This document shows, one piece after another, positions 8,287-16,805 of a DNA stretch of 64,000 bases. Numbering within the stretch: the stretch's first letter is position 1; each line of letters opens with the position of its first letter. The notes under the pieces are model-generated. The model had not been told where the DNA came from. It made no database searches and saw only the letters and a program-made list of their open reading frames with translations. The position numbers were made by a program, and so were the translations under genes. The stretch comes from Cellulomonas hominis. Lineage in GTDB: Bacteria; Actinomycetota; Actinomycetes; Actinomycetales; Cellulomonadaceae. The stretch lies in NCBI RefSeq assembly GCF_901521055.1, contig NZ_CABEGA010000029.1, forward strand, positions 1 to 64,000, given 5' to 3'.

Positions 8287-9516
8287 TCATGACCCTGACG
8301 GCCGCACCGCCGCCCGCGGCCGGCCGTAGGCGAGTCGCCGGAGGGCCACCTCGAACGGGCCCCGGCGCCCGGCCCGACGCAGCGCGACGGCGACCGCCAC
8401 CGTGACCAGCCACACCCCGACGGCGAGCAGGGCGGCCTGCGCGGTGGAGATGCGTCCGCCCAGGCCCAGCCCCCAGTCGCTCAGGAGCGGCGCGAAGATC
8501 ACCGACTGCAGCAGGTAGCAGGTGAGGGACCGCTCACCCACGGCCGTGACCGCGGACACGGCGCCCCGGCCGGTCCGCCCGCCCCACACCGCGGCGACCC
8601 AGCCGAACAGGCACACGTAGCCCAGGCCCATCACGTCCCCGGCGACGTGGTGGACCAGCTCGGCGAGCGCCAGCGGCGTGTGCCCCGGACGCCACACCTG
8701 CGCGACGGCCAGCGCGTACGGGAGGCTGCCGAGGAGGCTCAGCGCGGCCGCCCCCGCGGCGACCTGCCCGAGCCGGCGTCGGTGCTCGGCCGGCCGCGTG
8801 AGCCAGCCGGCTCGCGCCAGGAGGATCCCGACCACCAGGTGCGGGACGAACATCAGCGTCAGCGTGTACAGGGACGTCACGGTCGCCGTCGCGCCGACGC
8901 GCTCCAGCGCCGAGGACAGGTACGTCGTCGTCGCCTCCGCCCCGGCGACGTCGCCGCCCCCGGGGTCCGAGGGCAGGAGCAGGACGAGCCCTCCGACCGT
9001 CATCGAGACGGCGTACGCGACCCCGGCCCACCACAGCAGTGCCGTGCGGGAGCGGTGCAGGAAGAGCAGCGCCACCAGACCGGCGGCTCCGTACGGGGCC
9101 AGGATGTCGCCGCCGTAGAGCAGGGCCGCGTGCAGCAGCCCGAGCACGACGAGTCCCACGCCGCGGCGCGCGAGGACCCCGCGGGTCGCCCTCCGGTCGG
9201 CACCCCGCGCGGCGAGCCGCCCCGCGATCGTGGCCAGCCCGAAGCCGTAGAGGATCGCGAACATGGGCCTGCTGTGGCTGTCGGCGACGAGCGTGACGAC
9301 GCCGTCGACGAGGTGGTCCAGCGCCGAGCCGCCGGCCGGGCGCCCACCGGCCTCGTTCCAGCCGTCGTCCGGCCAGAGGTAGCCCCACACGTTCGCCGAC
9401 GCGATCAGCAGCAGCAGCATCCCGCGGGCCAGGTCCGGCGCGAGGGAGCGCGGCGGAGGTGGGGACGCAGGGGCGTCTCGCGGCTTCGGTGCCGTCAGGG
9501 TCTCGTCGTGGCTCAT
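8287..9516 (-). CDS. DUF418-family polytopic membrane protein
   Basis: A 409-residue protein with about nine to ten hydrophobic segments. Features typical of DUF418/YeiB-like proteins are an N-terminal [20 protein letters not shown], then [20 protein letters not shown] and, near the end, [20 protein letters not shown]. Its biochemical role is unknown; the family is loosely grouped with acyltransferase-like membrane proteins. Start ATG at 9516. The gap before it contains a direct repeat (9556-9592) that the neighbouring AraC-type regulator might bind. Confidence 0.85.
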   Translation of the reverse strand: MSHDETLTAPKPRDAPASPPPPRSLAPDLARGMLLLLIASANVWGYLWPDDGWNEAGGRPAGGSALDHLVDGVVTLVADSHSRPMFAILYGFGLATIAGRLAARGADRRATRGVLARRGVGLVVLGLLHAALLYGGDILAPYGAAGLVALLFLHRSRTALLWWAGVAYAVSMTVGGLVLLLPSDPGGGDVAGAEATTTYLSSALERVGATATVTSLYTLTLMFVPHLVVGILLARAGWLTRPAEHRRRLGQVAAGAAALSLLGSLPYALAVAQVWRPGHTPLALAELVHHVAGDVMGLGYVCLFGWVAAVWGGRTGRGAVSAVTAVGERSLTCYLLQSVIFAPLLSDWGLGLGGRISTAQAALLAVGVWLVTVAVAVALRRAGRRGPFEVALRRLAYGRPRAAVRPSGS

Positions 9517-9555
9517 GTCCGTGACGCTAGGGACGCGGGAGGAGCAGCCCCATGG

Positions 9556-9592
9556 GGCAGACCCCCGGATGCGCAGGGAGGCAGACCCACGG
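9556..9592. promoter_or_regulatory. Direct repeat, candidate AraC-family site upstream of the DUF418 gene
   Basis: GGCAGACCCCCGG (9556-9568) and GGCAGACCCACGG (9580-9592) match at 12 of 13 bases and are 24 bases apart, a little over two helical turns. AraC-type activators commonly bind such spaced direct repeats. A 12-bp palindrome GCCCCATGGGGC (9547-9558) overlaps the first copy. The target and the regulator are inferred from position only. Confidence 0.5.
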
Positions 9593-9653
9593 GTGGCGCC
9601 CGAGGTCGCGCCCCTGGCGACCGTCCGTCGAGCCGGCGTGACCGCACGTGCGC

Positions 9654-10538
9654 TCAGCCAGCCTCCACCGGCAGCCAGAGCTCGACCGTCGCGGTGCTGA
9701 AGTCCTCCGCGCGGTCGAGCACCGCGACGACCTCGGGGCCGGGTCGCAGGCGCCACGGGTTCGACGGGAACCACTCGGTCGCCGTCGCCACCCACAGGTC
9801 CTGGAGCGCCGCGGGGTAGGGGCCGGCGGCACGGAAGACCGCCCACGACCCGGCCCCGACCGCGAGCACGTCGAGGTCGCCGGGGACGTCCACCGCGTCC
9901 GTGACGGCCACGCCGTGCAGGTACGTCAGGTCGGTGCCCTCCCGGCGGTCGGGGTCGAGGTCGGCGCTCACGGCGAGCAGGCCGCGGGGCTCCGTGTCGC
10001 CGAGGGCCTTCAGCCGCAGGTGCTCCTGCGGGTCCAGCGAGGCGACGTGCCGCTGCACGGCGGGGTTGACGCCCTCGTGGACGAGGGGGACCCGGGTGGC
10101 ATGCCCCGCCAGGCGGAAGTCGGGGCGGGAGACGATGCGGACGTCCATGGGAGACGCTCCTTCGACGGTCAGGCGGAACCTCAGGCGAGGCTGGGCGCGG
10201 AAGGGGCCACCGTCACGTCGTGCCCTGCCCGGGCTGACCCCGTGCACGGCGTGGAACGCGCGGCCGAACGCCTCGGCCGACCCGTACCCGTAGCGCACGG
10301 CGATGCTCAGCAGGTCCTCCGACCGGCCGACGACGTCCGCTGCGGCCACCGTCATCCGCCGGCGGCGCACGTACTCCGACAGCGGCATCCCCGCCAGCGA
10401 CGAGAACATGCGCCGCAGGTGGTACTCGGTCGTCCCGACGGCGGTGGCCAGGCGGGCGACGTCGAGCTCCTCGGTGCGGTCGGCCTCGGTGAGGTCGGCC
10501 TCGACGAGGTCCACGAGCCGGTTGAGCGAGGTGATCAC
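9654..10538 (-). CDS. AraC-family regulator with C-terminal GyrI-like ligand domain
   Basis: A 294-residue regulator. The N-terminal third holds two helix-turn-helix motifs (LATAVGTTEYHLRRMFSSLA and SIAVRYGYGSAEAFGRAFHA). The C-terminal half (about 125-294, with MDVRIVSRPDFRLAGHATRV) is a GyrI-like small-molecule-binding domain, as in Rob- and BmrR-type drug sensors. The GTG at 10538 is preferred because a GGAAGGGAG sequence lies just before it; the open frame begins 25 codons earlier. It is transcribed in the same direction as the DUF418 gene, 137 bases away. Confidence 0.85.
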   Translation of the reverse strand: MITSLNRLVDLVEADLTEADRTEELDVARLATAVGTTEYHLRRMFSSLAGMPLSEYVRRRRMTVAAADVVGRSEDLLSIAVRYGYGSAEAFGRAFHAVHGVSPGRARRDGGPFRAQPRLRFRLTVEGASPMDVRIVSRPDFRLAGHATRVPLVHEGVNPAVQRHVASLDPQEHLRLKALGDTEPRGLLAVSADLDPDRREGTDLTYLHGVAVTDAVDVPGDLDVLAVGAGSWAVFRAAGPYPAALQDLWVATATEWFPSNPWRLRPGPEVVAVLDRAEDFSTATVELWLPVEAG

Positions 10539-10637
10539 GGTGCTCCCTTCCGCCCACGACTCTGCCGCGCGCGGACGTCGCCGGACCCGATCATCGCGGT
10601 CCGGTGCGATCAAGCGCCCGGTGCCCGGCGCGACGGG

Positions 10638-11051
10638 TCAGTCGACGTCGAGCGACAGCAGCAGGATCTCCCGGTCCACTGCAGCGGGCGGCCCCCACAC
10701 CGTCAGTCCCTCGTCGGTCCGCAGCCAGGCGGCCGTCCCGTCGCCGCCCCAGTTCGAGGCGGCCCACTCCTCGCCGGGCCGGTCCGTGCTGCTGGCCGAC
10801 CCGTTCGCGACGCCGACCTCGATCGTCTGCCCGTCGGGGAACGTCAGCGTCCAGCCGCGCAGGTCGCACGTCGTGTGCTCGGCGAGCTCCTCGACGGGGA
10901 GCACCCGCACGTGCCGGCACAGCGGCAGCGTGCCGCGGACGTCCACGCCGGTCGGGGCGCAGCCGGCTACCACGAGCACCGACAGCGCGAGCGTCACCAG
11001 GACCGGACCCGCGCCGTCCCCGCGCACCGCCCTCGCCAGCGCCGTCCTCAT
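10638..11051 (-). CDS. Putative small lipoprotein
   Basis: A 137-residue protein with a signal sequence ending in a lipobox (LVVAGC, Cys about 30), so it is predicted to be lipid-anchored on the outer face of the membrane. The mature part has two further cysteines (CRHVRV, TTCDLRGW) and no recognised domain. Start ATG at 11051. It is divergent from the DHFR-like gene at 11198 with a 146-base gap. Function unknown. Confidence 0.7.
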   Translation of the reverse strand: MRTALARAVRGDGAGPVLVTLALSVLVVAGCAPTGVDVRGTLPLCRHVRVLPVEELAEHTTCDLRGWTLTFPDGQTIEVGVANGSASSTDRPGEEWAASNWGGDGTAAWLRTDEGLTVWGPPAAVDREILLLSLDVD

Positions 11052-11197
11052 CGCGACCCCACCCACGGCGCGATCGTACGGCTCACGCCGCCGACGCCGA
11101 GGCAGAACCGGGGTCCGCACCTGGCCGTGGGCGGCACCGCGCGAGTAGCGTTCCGCGCCTGGGTCCGGAGCAGCACCCACGGCGAGGAGCAGCAGCG

Positions 11198-11779
11198 ATG
11201 ACGGCGACCTACACCTTCGACGTGTTCATGAGCCTCGACGGCTACGGCTCCTACGGGCCGCCCGGGGACTGGGGCGGGTACTGGGGCAAGCAGGGCCCGG
11301 AGCTGCTCGACCGCCGCAGCGCGCTGTACGACGGCGAGCAGCGCACGGTGTTCGGGGCCACGACGTTCCGCCAGTTCGTGACGATGCTCGCCGAGAGCAC
11401 CGAGGAGTCCGAGGTCCGCGACGCCTGGGTCGACCGGATGCGGCACCTGCCGGCGACGGTGGTGTCCTCGACCCTCCGGGAGCCGCTGGACTGGCCCGAC
11501 GCGACGGTGGTGGACGGCGACGCGGTCGAGGTCGTGACCCGGCTGAAGGCGGAGTCCGACGTGCCGCTGCGGTCGCACGGGAGCCTGTCGCTGAACCGGG
11601 CGCTGCTCGCCGCCGGCCTGGTCGACCGGCTGCACGTCACGGTGTTCCCGGTGGTCACGGGCAGGAGCGGGACGAGCCCGGTGCTCGCCGGCGCCCCTGA
11701 CCTGGACCTCGAGCTGCTGGAGAGCCGGCTGCTCGACGGGCGCACGCAAGAGCTGGTCTACCGGCCCGCCGCGCGCTGA
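11198..11779 (+). CDS. Dihydrofolate reductase / RibD C-terminal-domain family protein
   Basis: A 193-residue protein of the RibD_C/DHFR-like fold. It shows FDVFMSLDGYGSYGPPGDWG at the N-terminus, VFGATTFRQFV, LRSHGSLSLNRALLAAGLVD and LHVTVFPVVTGR. These flavin- or NADPH-linked reductase-like proteins are common stand-alone genes in actinobacteria, mostly without a known substrate. It is not the housekeeping DHFR, which is shorter and has different N-terminal motifs. Start ATG at 11198. Confidence 0.85.
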   Translation: MTATYTFDVFMSLDGYGSYGPPGDWGGYWGKQGPELLDRRSALYDGEQRTVFGATTFRQFVTMLAESTEESEVRDAWVDRMRHLPATVVSSTLREPLDWPDATVVDGDAVEVVTRLKAESDVPLRSHGSLSLNRALLAAGLVDRLHVTVFPVVTGRSGTSPVLAGAPDLDLELLESRLLDGRTQELVYRPAAR

Positions 11780-11796
11780 CGGCGGGCCGGCAGCCG

Positions 11797-12519
11797 TCAC
11801 CTCAGGTGCCGGTCGAGGAACCGGGCGCCGTCCGCCAGCTCGAACCGCGGCGTGCCGAGGTGCCCGCCGGGGTTGGCGTGCAGCGTCTTCTCGGCGCTGC
11901 CGAACGCGTCGAACAGGCCGAGGGCCCGGTCCCGCGGGTTGCCCTCGTCGTCCCACTGCAGCAGGAGCAGCAGCGGGACCGTCACCCGAGGGGCCAGCTC
12001 CCGGACGGCGCGCGGCACGTAGCCCCCGGCGAACAGGCAGGCGGCCGCGACGCGCGGCTCGGCGACGGCCAGGCGGATGCCCAGCGCCGCCCAGCCGGAG
12101 TACCCGACGGGTCCGGTGATCCCGGGCAGCGTGAGCAGGGCGTCCAGGGTCGCCCGCCACTCCGGCACCGCGCCGTCGACCAGCGGGCCGACGAGGGACT
12201 CGAGGATCTCGTCGACCGGCTCGCCGGCCTGCAGGGCCCGGCGCAGATCGGCCCGGGCCCGCTGGGCGGCGGCGGGCACGGGCCGCTCGCCGCAGCCCGC
12301 CGCGTCGATGGAGGCGACCGCGTAGCCGTGCTCCGCCGCGTGGAACCGGGCGCGCGCCACGAGCCTGGCGTCCGACCGGGGCAGCCCGTTGTTGTGCGCG
12401 ATGAGGACCAGCGGAGCCGCGGCGGGCCCGCGGGTCCAGAGGGTGCCGGGGATGTCGCCGAACGCGAAGTCGCGCTCGAGGACGCCGCCGTCGAGGGGTC
12501 GTTCAGAGGTGAAGTGCAT
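11797..12519 (-). CDS. Alpha/beta hydrolase (dienelactone-hydrolase-like)
   Basis: A 240-residue alpha/beta hydrolase. It contains the oxyanion-region strand PLVLIAHNNGLPRSDARL and a nucleophile elbow PVGYSGWAALGIRLAV. Candidate Asp and His sit in GLFDAFGS and NPGGHLGTPRF. The elbow reads G-Y-S-G-W, so the last Gly of GxSxG is Trp, which is unusual. Start ATG at 12519, preceded by TGAGAGG. Substrate unknown. Confidence 0.75.
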   Translation of the reverse strand: MHFTSERPLDGGVLERDFAFGDIPGTLWTRGPAAAPLVLIAHNNGLPRSDARLVARARFHAAEHGYAVASIDAAGCGERPVPAAAQRARADLRRALQAGEPVDEILESLVGPLVDGAVPEWRATLDALLTLPGITGPVGYSGWAALGIRLAVAEPRVAAACLFAGGYVPRAVRELAPRVTVPLLLLLQWDDEGNPRDRALGLFDAFGSAEKTLHANPGGHLGTPRFELADGARFLDRHLR

Positions 12520-12659
12520 GGTCGTGCCTCTCAGGAGCGTGGACGGCGCTCCCGGACGACCTACCGCCCGACCGTGACCCCGCAGGGGAGCACCCATGTC
12601 GTCGCTGCGTCCACGGGTACCACCTCCTCGGTCTCTCGCACGGTTCCGGCAGGCTAGCC

Positions 12660-12707
12660 GCGGGGCGGGCGGCCGGGACAGCACATTTCCCGGCCGCGCC
12701 GCCCCGC
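12660..12707 (-). terminator. Terminator hairpin after the four-CSD gene
   Basis: A stem of about 19 pairs with one bulged base and a short loop, starting 17 bases beyond the stop of the cold-shock-domain gene. Very GC-rich; no clear U-run. Confidence 0.7.
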
Positions 12708-12723
12708 ACCGCCCCGCGCGAGG

Positions 12724-13677
12724 TCAGGCCAGGTCGACGCGGTCGGCCTGCGGCCCGCGGTCGCTCTGCCGCACCTGGTACCGGACCCGGTCGCCCTCGT
12801 AGAGCGCGTCGGTGTTCTGCAGGACCGACACGTGCACGAACAGGTCCGGCCCGCCGTCGTCGGGCGTGATGAAGCCGAAGCCGCGGTCCGCGTCGTAGCG
12901 CGCGACCACGCCGGCGCCACCGCGCGCCGAGCCCCGGGACGCCGTGGGGCGACCCGACGCGCCACGGCCTGCCCCGCCACCCGGCGCGCCACGCCCGCGG
13001 GACGCCGAGCCGCCCACGAGCCGCACGTCCTGGGCCTGCGTGCCCTTCTCGCCGACGGTGACGCGGTACGTCACGCGGTCGCCCTCGGCCAGCTCGGTGG
13101 CGCCCCCGGCCAGCGACCGGGCGTGCACGAAGACGTCGTCGCCGCCGGTGTCGGGCGTGACGAAGCCGAAGCCCTTGCCCGCGTCGTACCAGGTCACGGT
13201 GCCGTCGGCGCCGTCGGACGGCACGCCCTGCCGGCGGGCGTCGGCGCCGAGCGGCAGCAGGTGGTCGGCCTGCGGGCCCTTCTCGCCCTCGACGACGAGG
13301 AACGCGACGCGCTGCCCCTCCTCGATCACCCCGCCGCCCACGATCGCGGAGCTGTGCACGAAGATCTGGTCGTCGCCGCCGTCGGGCGTCAGGAAGCCGT
13401 AGCCCTTGGCCGGCTCGTACCAGGCGACCGTGCCGAGCCGGCCGAGGGCCGCGTCGACGGCGCTCCCGCCCGTGACCCGGACCTGCCGGGCCTGCGGGCC
13501 GCGGTCACCCTCGCCGACCTCGAACTCGACGGTCTGCCCCTCCCGGAGCGACGACGTCCCGTCGTCGTTGCCGACGATCTCGGACGCGTGCACGAACAGG
13601 TCCTCGGCGTCGTCGTCGAGGGCGAGGAAGCCGAACCCCCGCTCGGCGTCGAACCAGCGGACAGTTCCCTGGGGCAC
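12724..13677 (-). CDS. Protein with four tandem cold-shock domains
   Basis: A 317-residue protein made of four cold-shock domains at about 3-69, 81-144, 158-221 and 255-316. Each has RNP1 (GFGFL, GYGFL, GFGFV, GFGFI) and RNP2 (DLFVH, QIFVH, DVFVH, DLFVH). A 33-residue Gly/Arg/Ser-rich linker (222-254) separates domains 3 and 4 and resembles RGG-type disordered RNA-binding tails. Ordinary bacterial Csp proteins are one domain of about 67 residues. The GTG at 13677 is chosen because ACGAGGAG lies seven bases before it and the domain begins at once; the open frame starts 12 codons earlier. Likely an RNA or single-stranded DNA chaperone in the cytoplasm. Confidence 0.93.
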   Translation of the reverse strand: MPQGTVRWFDAERGFGFLALDDDAEDLFVHASEIVGNDDGTSSLREGQTVEFEVGEGDRGPQARQVRVTGGSAVDAALGRLGTVAWYEPAKGYGFLTPDGGDDQIFVHSSAIVGGGVIEEGQRVAFLVVEGEKGPQADHLLPLGADARRQGVPSDGADGTVTWYDAGKGFGFVTPDTGGDDVFVHARSLAGGATELAEGDRVTYRVTVGEKGTQAQDVRLVGGSASRGRGAPGGGAGRGASGRPTASRGSARGGAGVVARYDADRGFGFITPDDGGPDLFVHVSVLQNTDALYEGDRVRYQVRQSDRGPQADRVDLA

Positions 13678-13796
13678 GGTGGTACTCCTCGTGGTGATGG
13701 CGGTTGCTGCCACCCAGTGTCCCCCGACGCGATCGCAGACGCGTCACCGCCGCCGGCCGGACCCGCCGCGGGGTCCCAGGGCGGTAGCGTCGCCGC

Positions 13797-14186
13797 GTGG
13801 TCCGACGCCGCACGCTCTCCTCCGCCACGGCCTCGCCGTCGACCCGCGCGCGCTACGCGAGGCGCCGTCGCCGCCGGGTCGCCCTCGCGGACAACGACCT
13901 GAGCCCGGCGGAGTGGGACGACCTCGTCGCGGCCTGGGGCGGGTGCGCCTACTGCGGGGCGCGGACCACCGCGCTGCAACGGGACTGCGTGCTGCCGATC
14001 TCGCGCGGCGGTCGCTACACGCTCGGCAACGTCGTCCCGGCGTGCGCCTCCTGCAACGCGAGCAAGCACAACGACGAGGTCACCGGGTGGCTCCGGCGCA
14101 AGAAGCTCGACGAGCGGGCCTTCCTGGTCCGGCACGCGACGATCGTCCGGGCCCTGCTCCCGGCCGAGCCGGCCGAGCCCGCCTGA
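13797..14186 (+). CDS. HNH-endonuclease-like protein with altered catalytic His
   Basis: A 129-residue protein with an Arg-rich N-terminus and a zinc-bound HNH/beta-beta-alpha-metal fold: CAYC, then RDCVLPISRGGRYTLGNVVP and CASCNASK. In the usual motif (DHVxPxSRGG) the Asp is followed by the catalytic His; here that residue is Cys. It may therefore be catalytically weak or have another role such as nucleic-acid binding. GTG start at 13797, divergent from the four-CSD gene with a 119-base gap. Confidence 0.75.
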   Translation: MVRRRTLSSATASPSTRARYARRRRRRVALADNDLSPAEWDDLVAAWGGCAYCGARTTALQRDCVLPISRGGRYTLGNVVPACASCNASKHNDEVTGWLRRKKLDERAFLVRHATIVRALLPAEPAEPA

Positions 14187-14251
14187 GCCGTCCTGAGTCG
14201 TCGTCAGCCCGGTGTGACCGGACGCACCGTCGGTTCCGCGACCCCTCCGCG

Positions 14252-14257
14252 TACGAT
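14252..14257 (+). promoter_or_regulatory. Candidate -10 element (TACGAT) before the SDR gene
   Basis: TACGAT lies 55 bases before the ATG at 14312, in the 125-base gap after the HNH gene. No convincing -35 was found. Confidence 0.35.
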
Positions 14258-14311
14258 CTTCGGGGCCCCGCGCGACCGCGGCGCCCTCTCCCCTCCCAGG
14301 ACGGACGGCGC

Positions 14312-15874
14312 ATGAGCGCGCAGACGACCACGCCCGGGCAGCACCCCGGCGAGGCCCCCGACGGCACGACGGATGCGACGGCTCCCGAGCTGCCCGGTGT
14401 CGACGTGCCCGGTGCCGAGCTGCCCGGCGTCGACCCCGCGGACTTCGCGACGTTCCTGCGGGTCGCCGACCAGGTCGCCGCGCTCGACCAGACGCACCCG
14501 CAGCACGCCGCTGCCCGCCGCGCTGCCTCCGGCATGTTCAAGGCCGCCAAGAAGCACCGCCGGACCGAGAAGCGCCGCGCGATCTCGGACGCCGACGCCG
14601 CGGTCGTCGCCGCGACCGCGACCGGCAGCCCGGGCCGGATCGACGACGAGACCAACGGCCTGGGGCTGACGTCCGCGGCGACCGGCGCCACCGCCGGCGT
14701 CCTGCTGCGCCCGCGGGCCTGCTACGTCTGCAAGCAGGACTACACCGTCGTCGACGCGTTCTACCACCAGCTCTGCCCGGACTGCGCGGCGCTGCACCAC
14801 GCCAAGCGGGACGCCCGCACGGACCTGACCGGCCGCCGCGCGCTGCTCACCGGCGGGCGCGCCAAGATCGGCATGTACATCGCGCTGCGGCTGCTGCGCG
14901 ACGGCGCGGACCTGACGATCACCACGCGGTTCCCCCGTGACGCGGTCCGCCGGTTCAGCGCGATGGAGGACGCGGGCGACTGGCTGCACCGCCTGCACGT
15001 CGTCGGGATCGACCTGCGCGACCCGGCGCAGGTGGTCTCGCTCGCCGACCACGTCGCCGCGCAGGGGCCTCTGGACATCCTCATCAACAACGCCGCGCAG
15101 ACCGTCCGCCGCTCACCCGGCGCGTACGCGCGGATCGCCGAGGCCGAGCTGGCGCCGCTCGCCGACGACGCCGCGCGGATGATCACGACGTTCGGACGCA
15201 CGAGCGACGCCCACCCGCGCGCGCTCGCCGGGTCCGTCAGCGAGCTCACCAGCCCGGCCCTGGCGATCGAGCGGGCGGCGCGGGAGGCGGACGAGCTCGT
15301 CGCGCAGTCGCTGACCGCGCAGGCCGCGAGCCTCGAGCGGCTCGTCGCGGGCACCTCCATCGACGCCGGCGGGCTGGTGCCCGACGTCGCCGAGTCGAAC
15401 AGCTGGGTCGCGACGGTCGACGAGGTCGACCCGATGGAGCTGCTCGAGGTGCAGCTCTGCAACCAGACCGCGCCGTTCATCCTGGTCAGCCGCCTGCGCC
15501 CGGCCCTCGCCGCGTCGCCCGCCCGCCGGACCTACATCGTCAACGTCTCCGCCATGGAGGGCGTGTTCTCCCGCGGCTACAAGGGCCCCGGGCACCCGCA
15601 CACCAACATGAGCAAGGCCGCGCTCAACATGCTGACCCGCACGAGCGCGGGCGAGATGCTGGCCGACGGCATCCTCATGACGGCCGTCGACACCGGCTGG
15701 ATCACGGACGAGCGGCCGCACCCCACGAAGGTGCGGCTCGCGGAGGAGGGCTTCCACGCCCCGCTCGACCTGGTCGACGGCGCGGCGCGGGTCTACGACC
15801 CGATCGTCCGCGGCGAGGCCGGCGAGGACCTGTACGGCTGCTTCCTCAAGGACTACGCGCGCTCGCAGTGGTGA
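14312..15874 (+). CDS. SDR-fold oxidoreductase-like protein with zinc-finger N-terminus and no catalytic Tyr
   Basis: A 520-residue protein. The N-terminal 130 residues hold an ELPGVD repeat, a basic stretch and a two-knuckle cysteine motif (CYVC and CPDC about 18 residues apart) that probably binds zinc. The rest is a short-chain dehydrogenase fold: nucleotide loop ALLTGGRAKIG, DILINNAAQTV, and NMSKAALNML. In the YxxxK site the Tyr position is Thr (T-N-M-S-K). A long insert (about 285-370) interrupts the fold. It may be a divergent reductase or a non-catalytic NAD(P)-binding protein. Start ATG at 14312; it converges on the amidotransferase gene with 16 bases between. Confidence 0.8.
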   Translation: MSAQTTTPGQHPGEAPDGTTDATAPELPGVDVPGAELPGVDPADFATFLRVADQVAALDQTHPQHAAARRAASGMFKAAKKHRRTEKRRAISDADAAVVAATATGSPGRIDDETNGLGLTSAATGATAGVLLRPRACYVCKQDYTVVDAFYHQLCPDCAALHHAKRDARTDLTGRRALLTGGRAKIGMYIALRLLRDGADLTITTRFPRDAVRRFSAMEDAGDWLHRLHVVGIDLRDPAQVVSLADHVAAQGPLDILINNAAQTVRRSPGAYARIAEAELAPLADDAARMITTFGRTSDAHPRALAGSVSELTSPALAIERAAREADELVAQSLTAQAASLERLVAGTSIDAGGLVPDVAESNSWVATVDEVDPMELLEVQLCNQTAPFILVSRLRPALAASPARRTYIVNVSAMEGVFSRGYKGPGHPHTNMSKAALNMLTRTSAGEMLADGILMTAVDTGWITDERPHPTKVRLAEEGFHAPLDLVDGAARVYDPIVRGEAGEDLYGCFLKDYARSQW

Positions 15875-15890
15875 CCGGGCCGCGCCGCGC

Positions 15891-16730
15891 TCACGCCACG
15901 GAGACCGCCGGCGCGAACGGCAGCAGCTCCTCCTGCCCGTCCTCGACCACGAGGCAGGTGCTCTCCGGCACCTCGAGCCACGCACCGCGCAGGTCGCCGA
16001 GCGGCTCCGAGACCACCACCCGCGTGTCGTCGGACAGCCCGTGCAGCACCGGGTTGTCCGGGTACTGGGCGCGCAGCACGGAGACGTCGCGGTTCCGGAA
16101 CAGCGACCGCGACCGCCCCTCGGAGGAGTAGCGGCAGGCCCACAGCCGCTGCCCGTCCGTGACGGTGACGGTGCCCTGCATCGGGAACGCGATCCCGTGC
16201 TTGTGCCCGACGTCCTCGACCAGCCCGACGGCCGCCGCGAGGGCGGCCGGCGGGTCGTCCGTCAGGCCCATCGAGAGCGCGAGGAAGAACAGCGTCTCGG
16301 AGTCCGTGGACCCCTCGATCAGCGGGAACAGGCTCGGGTCGACGGCCATCTGCAGGTCCCGCTTGAGCGTGCTGAACGCCGTGATGCCCCCGTTGTGCAT
16401 CCCCAGCCACTGGCCGTACCGGAACGGGTGGCAGTTGGTCCGCTGCACCGGGGTGCCCGTCGTCGCCCGCACGTGCGCGAACACGACGCCCGACCGGATG
16501 TGCAGCGAGAGCTCGCGGAGGTTCTGGTCGCTCCACGCCGGCTCGACGCTGCGGAACAGCCCGGGGATCGGCGAGTGCTCGTCGTACCAGCCGACGCCGA
16601 AGCCGTCGCCGTTGATCGGCTCGACCCCCAGGTGGCTCTCGCGGCTCTGCATCACGAGCGAGTTGGCAGGCTTGTACAGCAGCTCGTCGAGCGTCACGGG
16701 CGAACCCATGTAAGCGATCCAGCGACACAT
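15891..16730 (-). CDS. Class II glutamine amidotransferase (EgtC/YafJ-like)
   Basis: A 279-residue N-terminal-nucleophile hydrolase. Met-Cys-Arg-Trp start places the catalytic Cys at residue 2 after Met removal. Glutamine-binding motifs GDGFGVGWY, FAHVRATTG and MHNGGI are present. The ATG at 16730 is fixed by the need for Cys2 and by an AGGAGG ribosome site. It resembles EgtC, but no egtA, egtB or egtD gene is nearby, so the acceptor is unknown. Confidence 0.88.
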   Translation of the reverse strand: MCRWIAYMGSPVTLDELLYKPANSLVMQSRESHLGVEPINGDGFGVGWYDEHSPIPGLFRSVEPAWSDQNLRELSLHIRSGVVFAHVRATTGTPVQRTNCHPFRYGQWLGMHNGGITAFSTLKRDLQMAVDPSLFPLIEGSTDSETLFFLALSMGLTDDPPAALAAAVGLVEDVGHKHGIAFPMQGTVTVTDGQRLWACRYSSEGRSRSLFRNRDVSVLRAQYPDNPVLHGLSDDTRVVVSEPLGDLRGAWLEVPESTCLVVEDGQEELLPFAPAVSVA

Positions 16731-16805
16731 GTCGGCCTCCTGGCGTGGGGTCCGCGCCGGTGCGGACCCGGTGCGCCTCACTGTGCACCGTGCCCTCGCA
16801 GGGGC

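Noticed and set aside
15891-16730. The amidotransferase as EgtC of an ergothioneine cluster
   Set aside because: No egtA, egtB or egtD gene lies beside it, so the specific name was not used.
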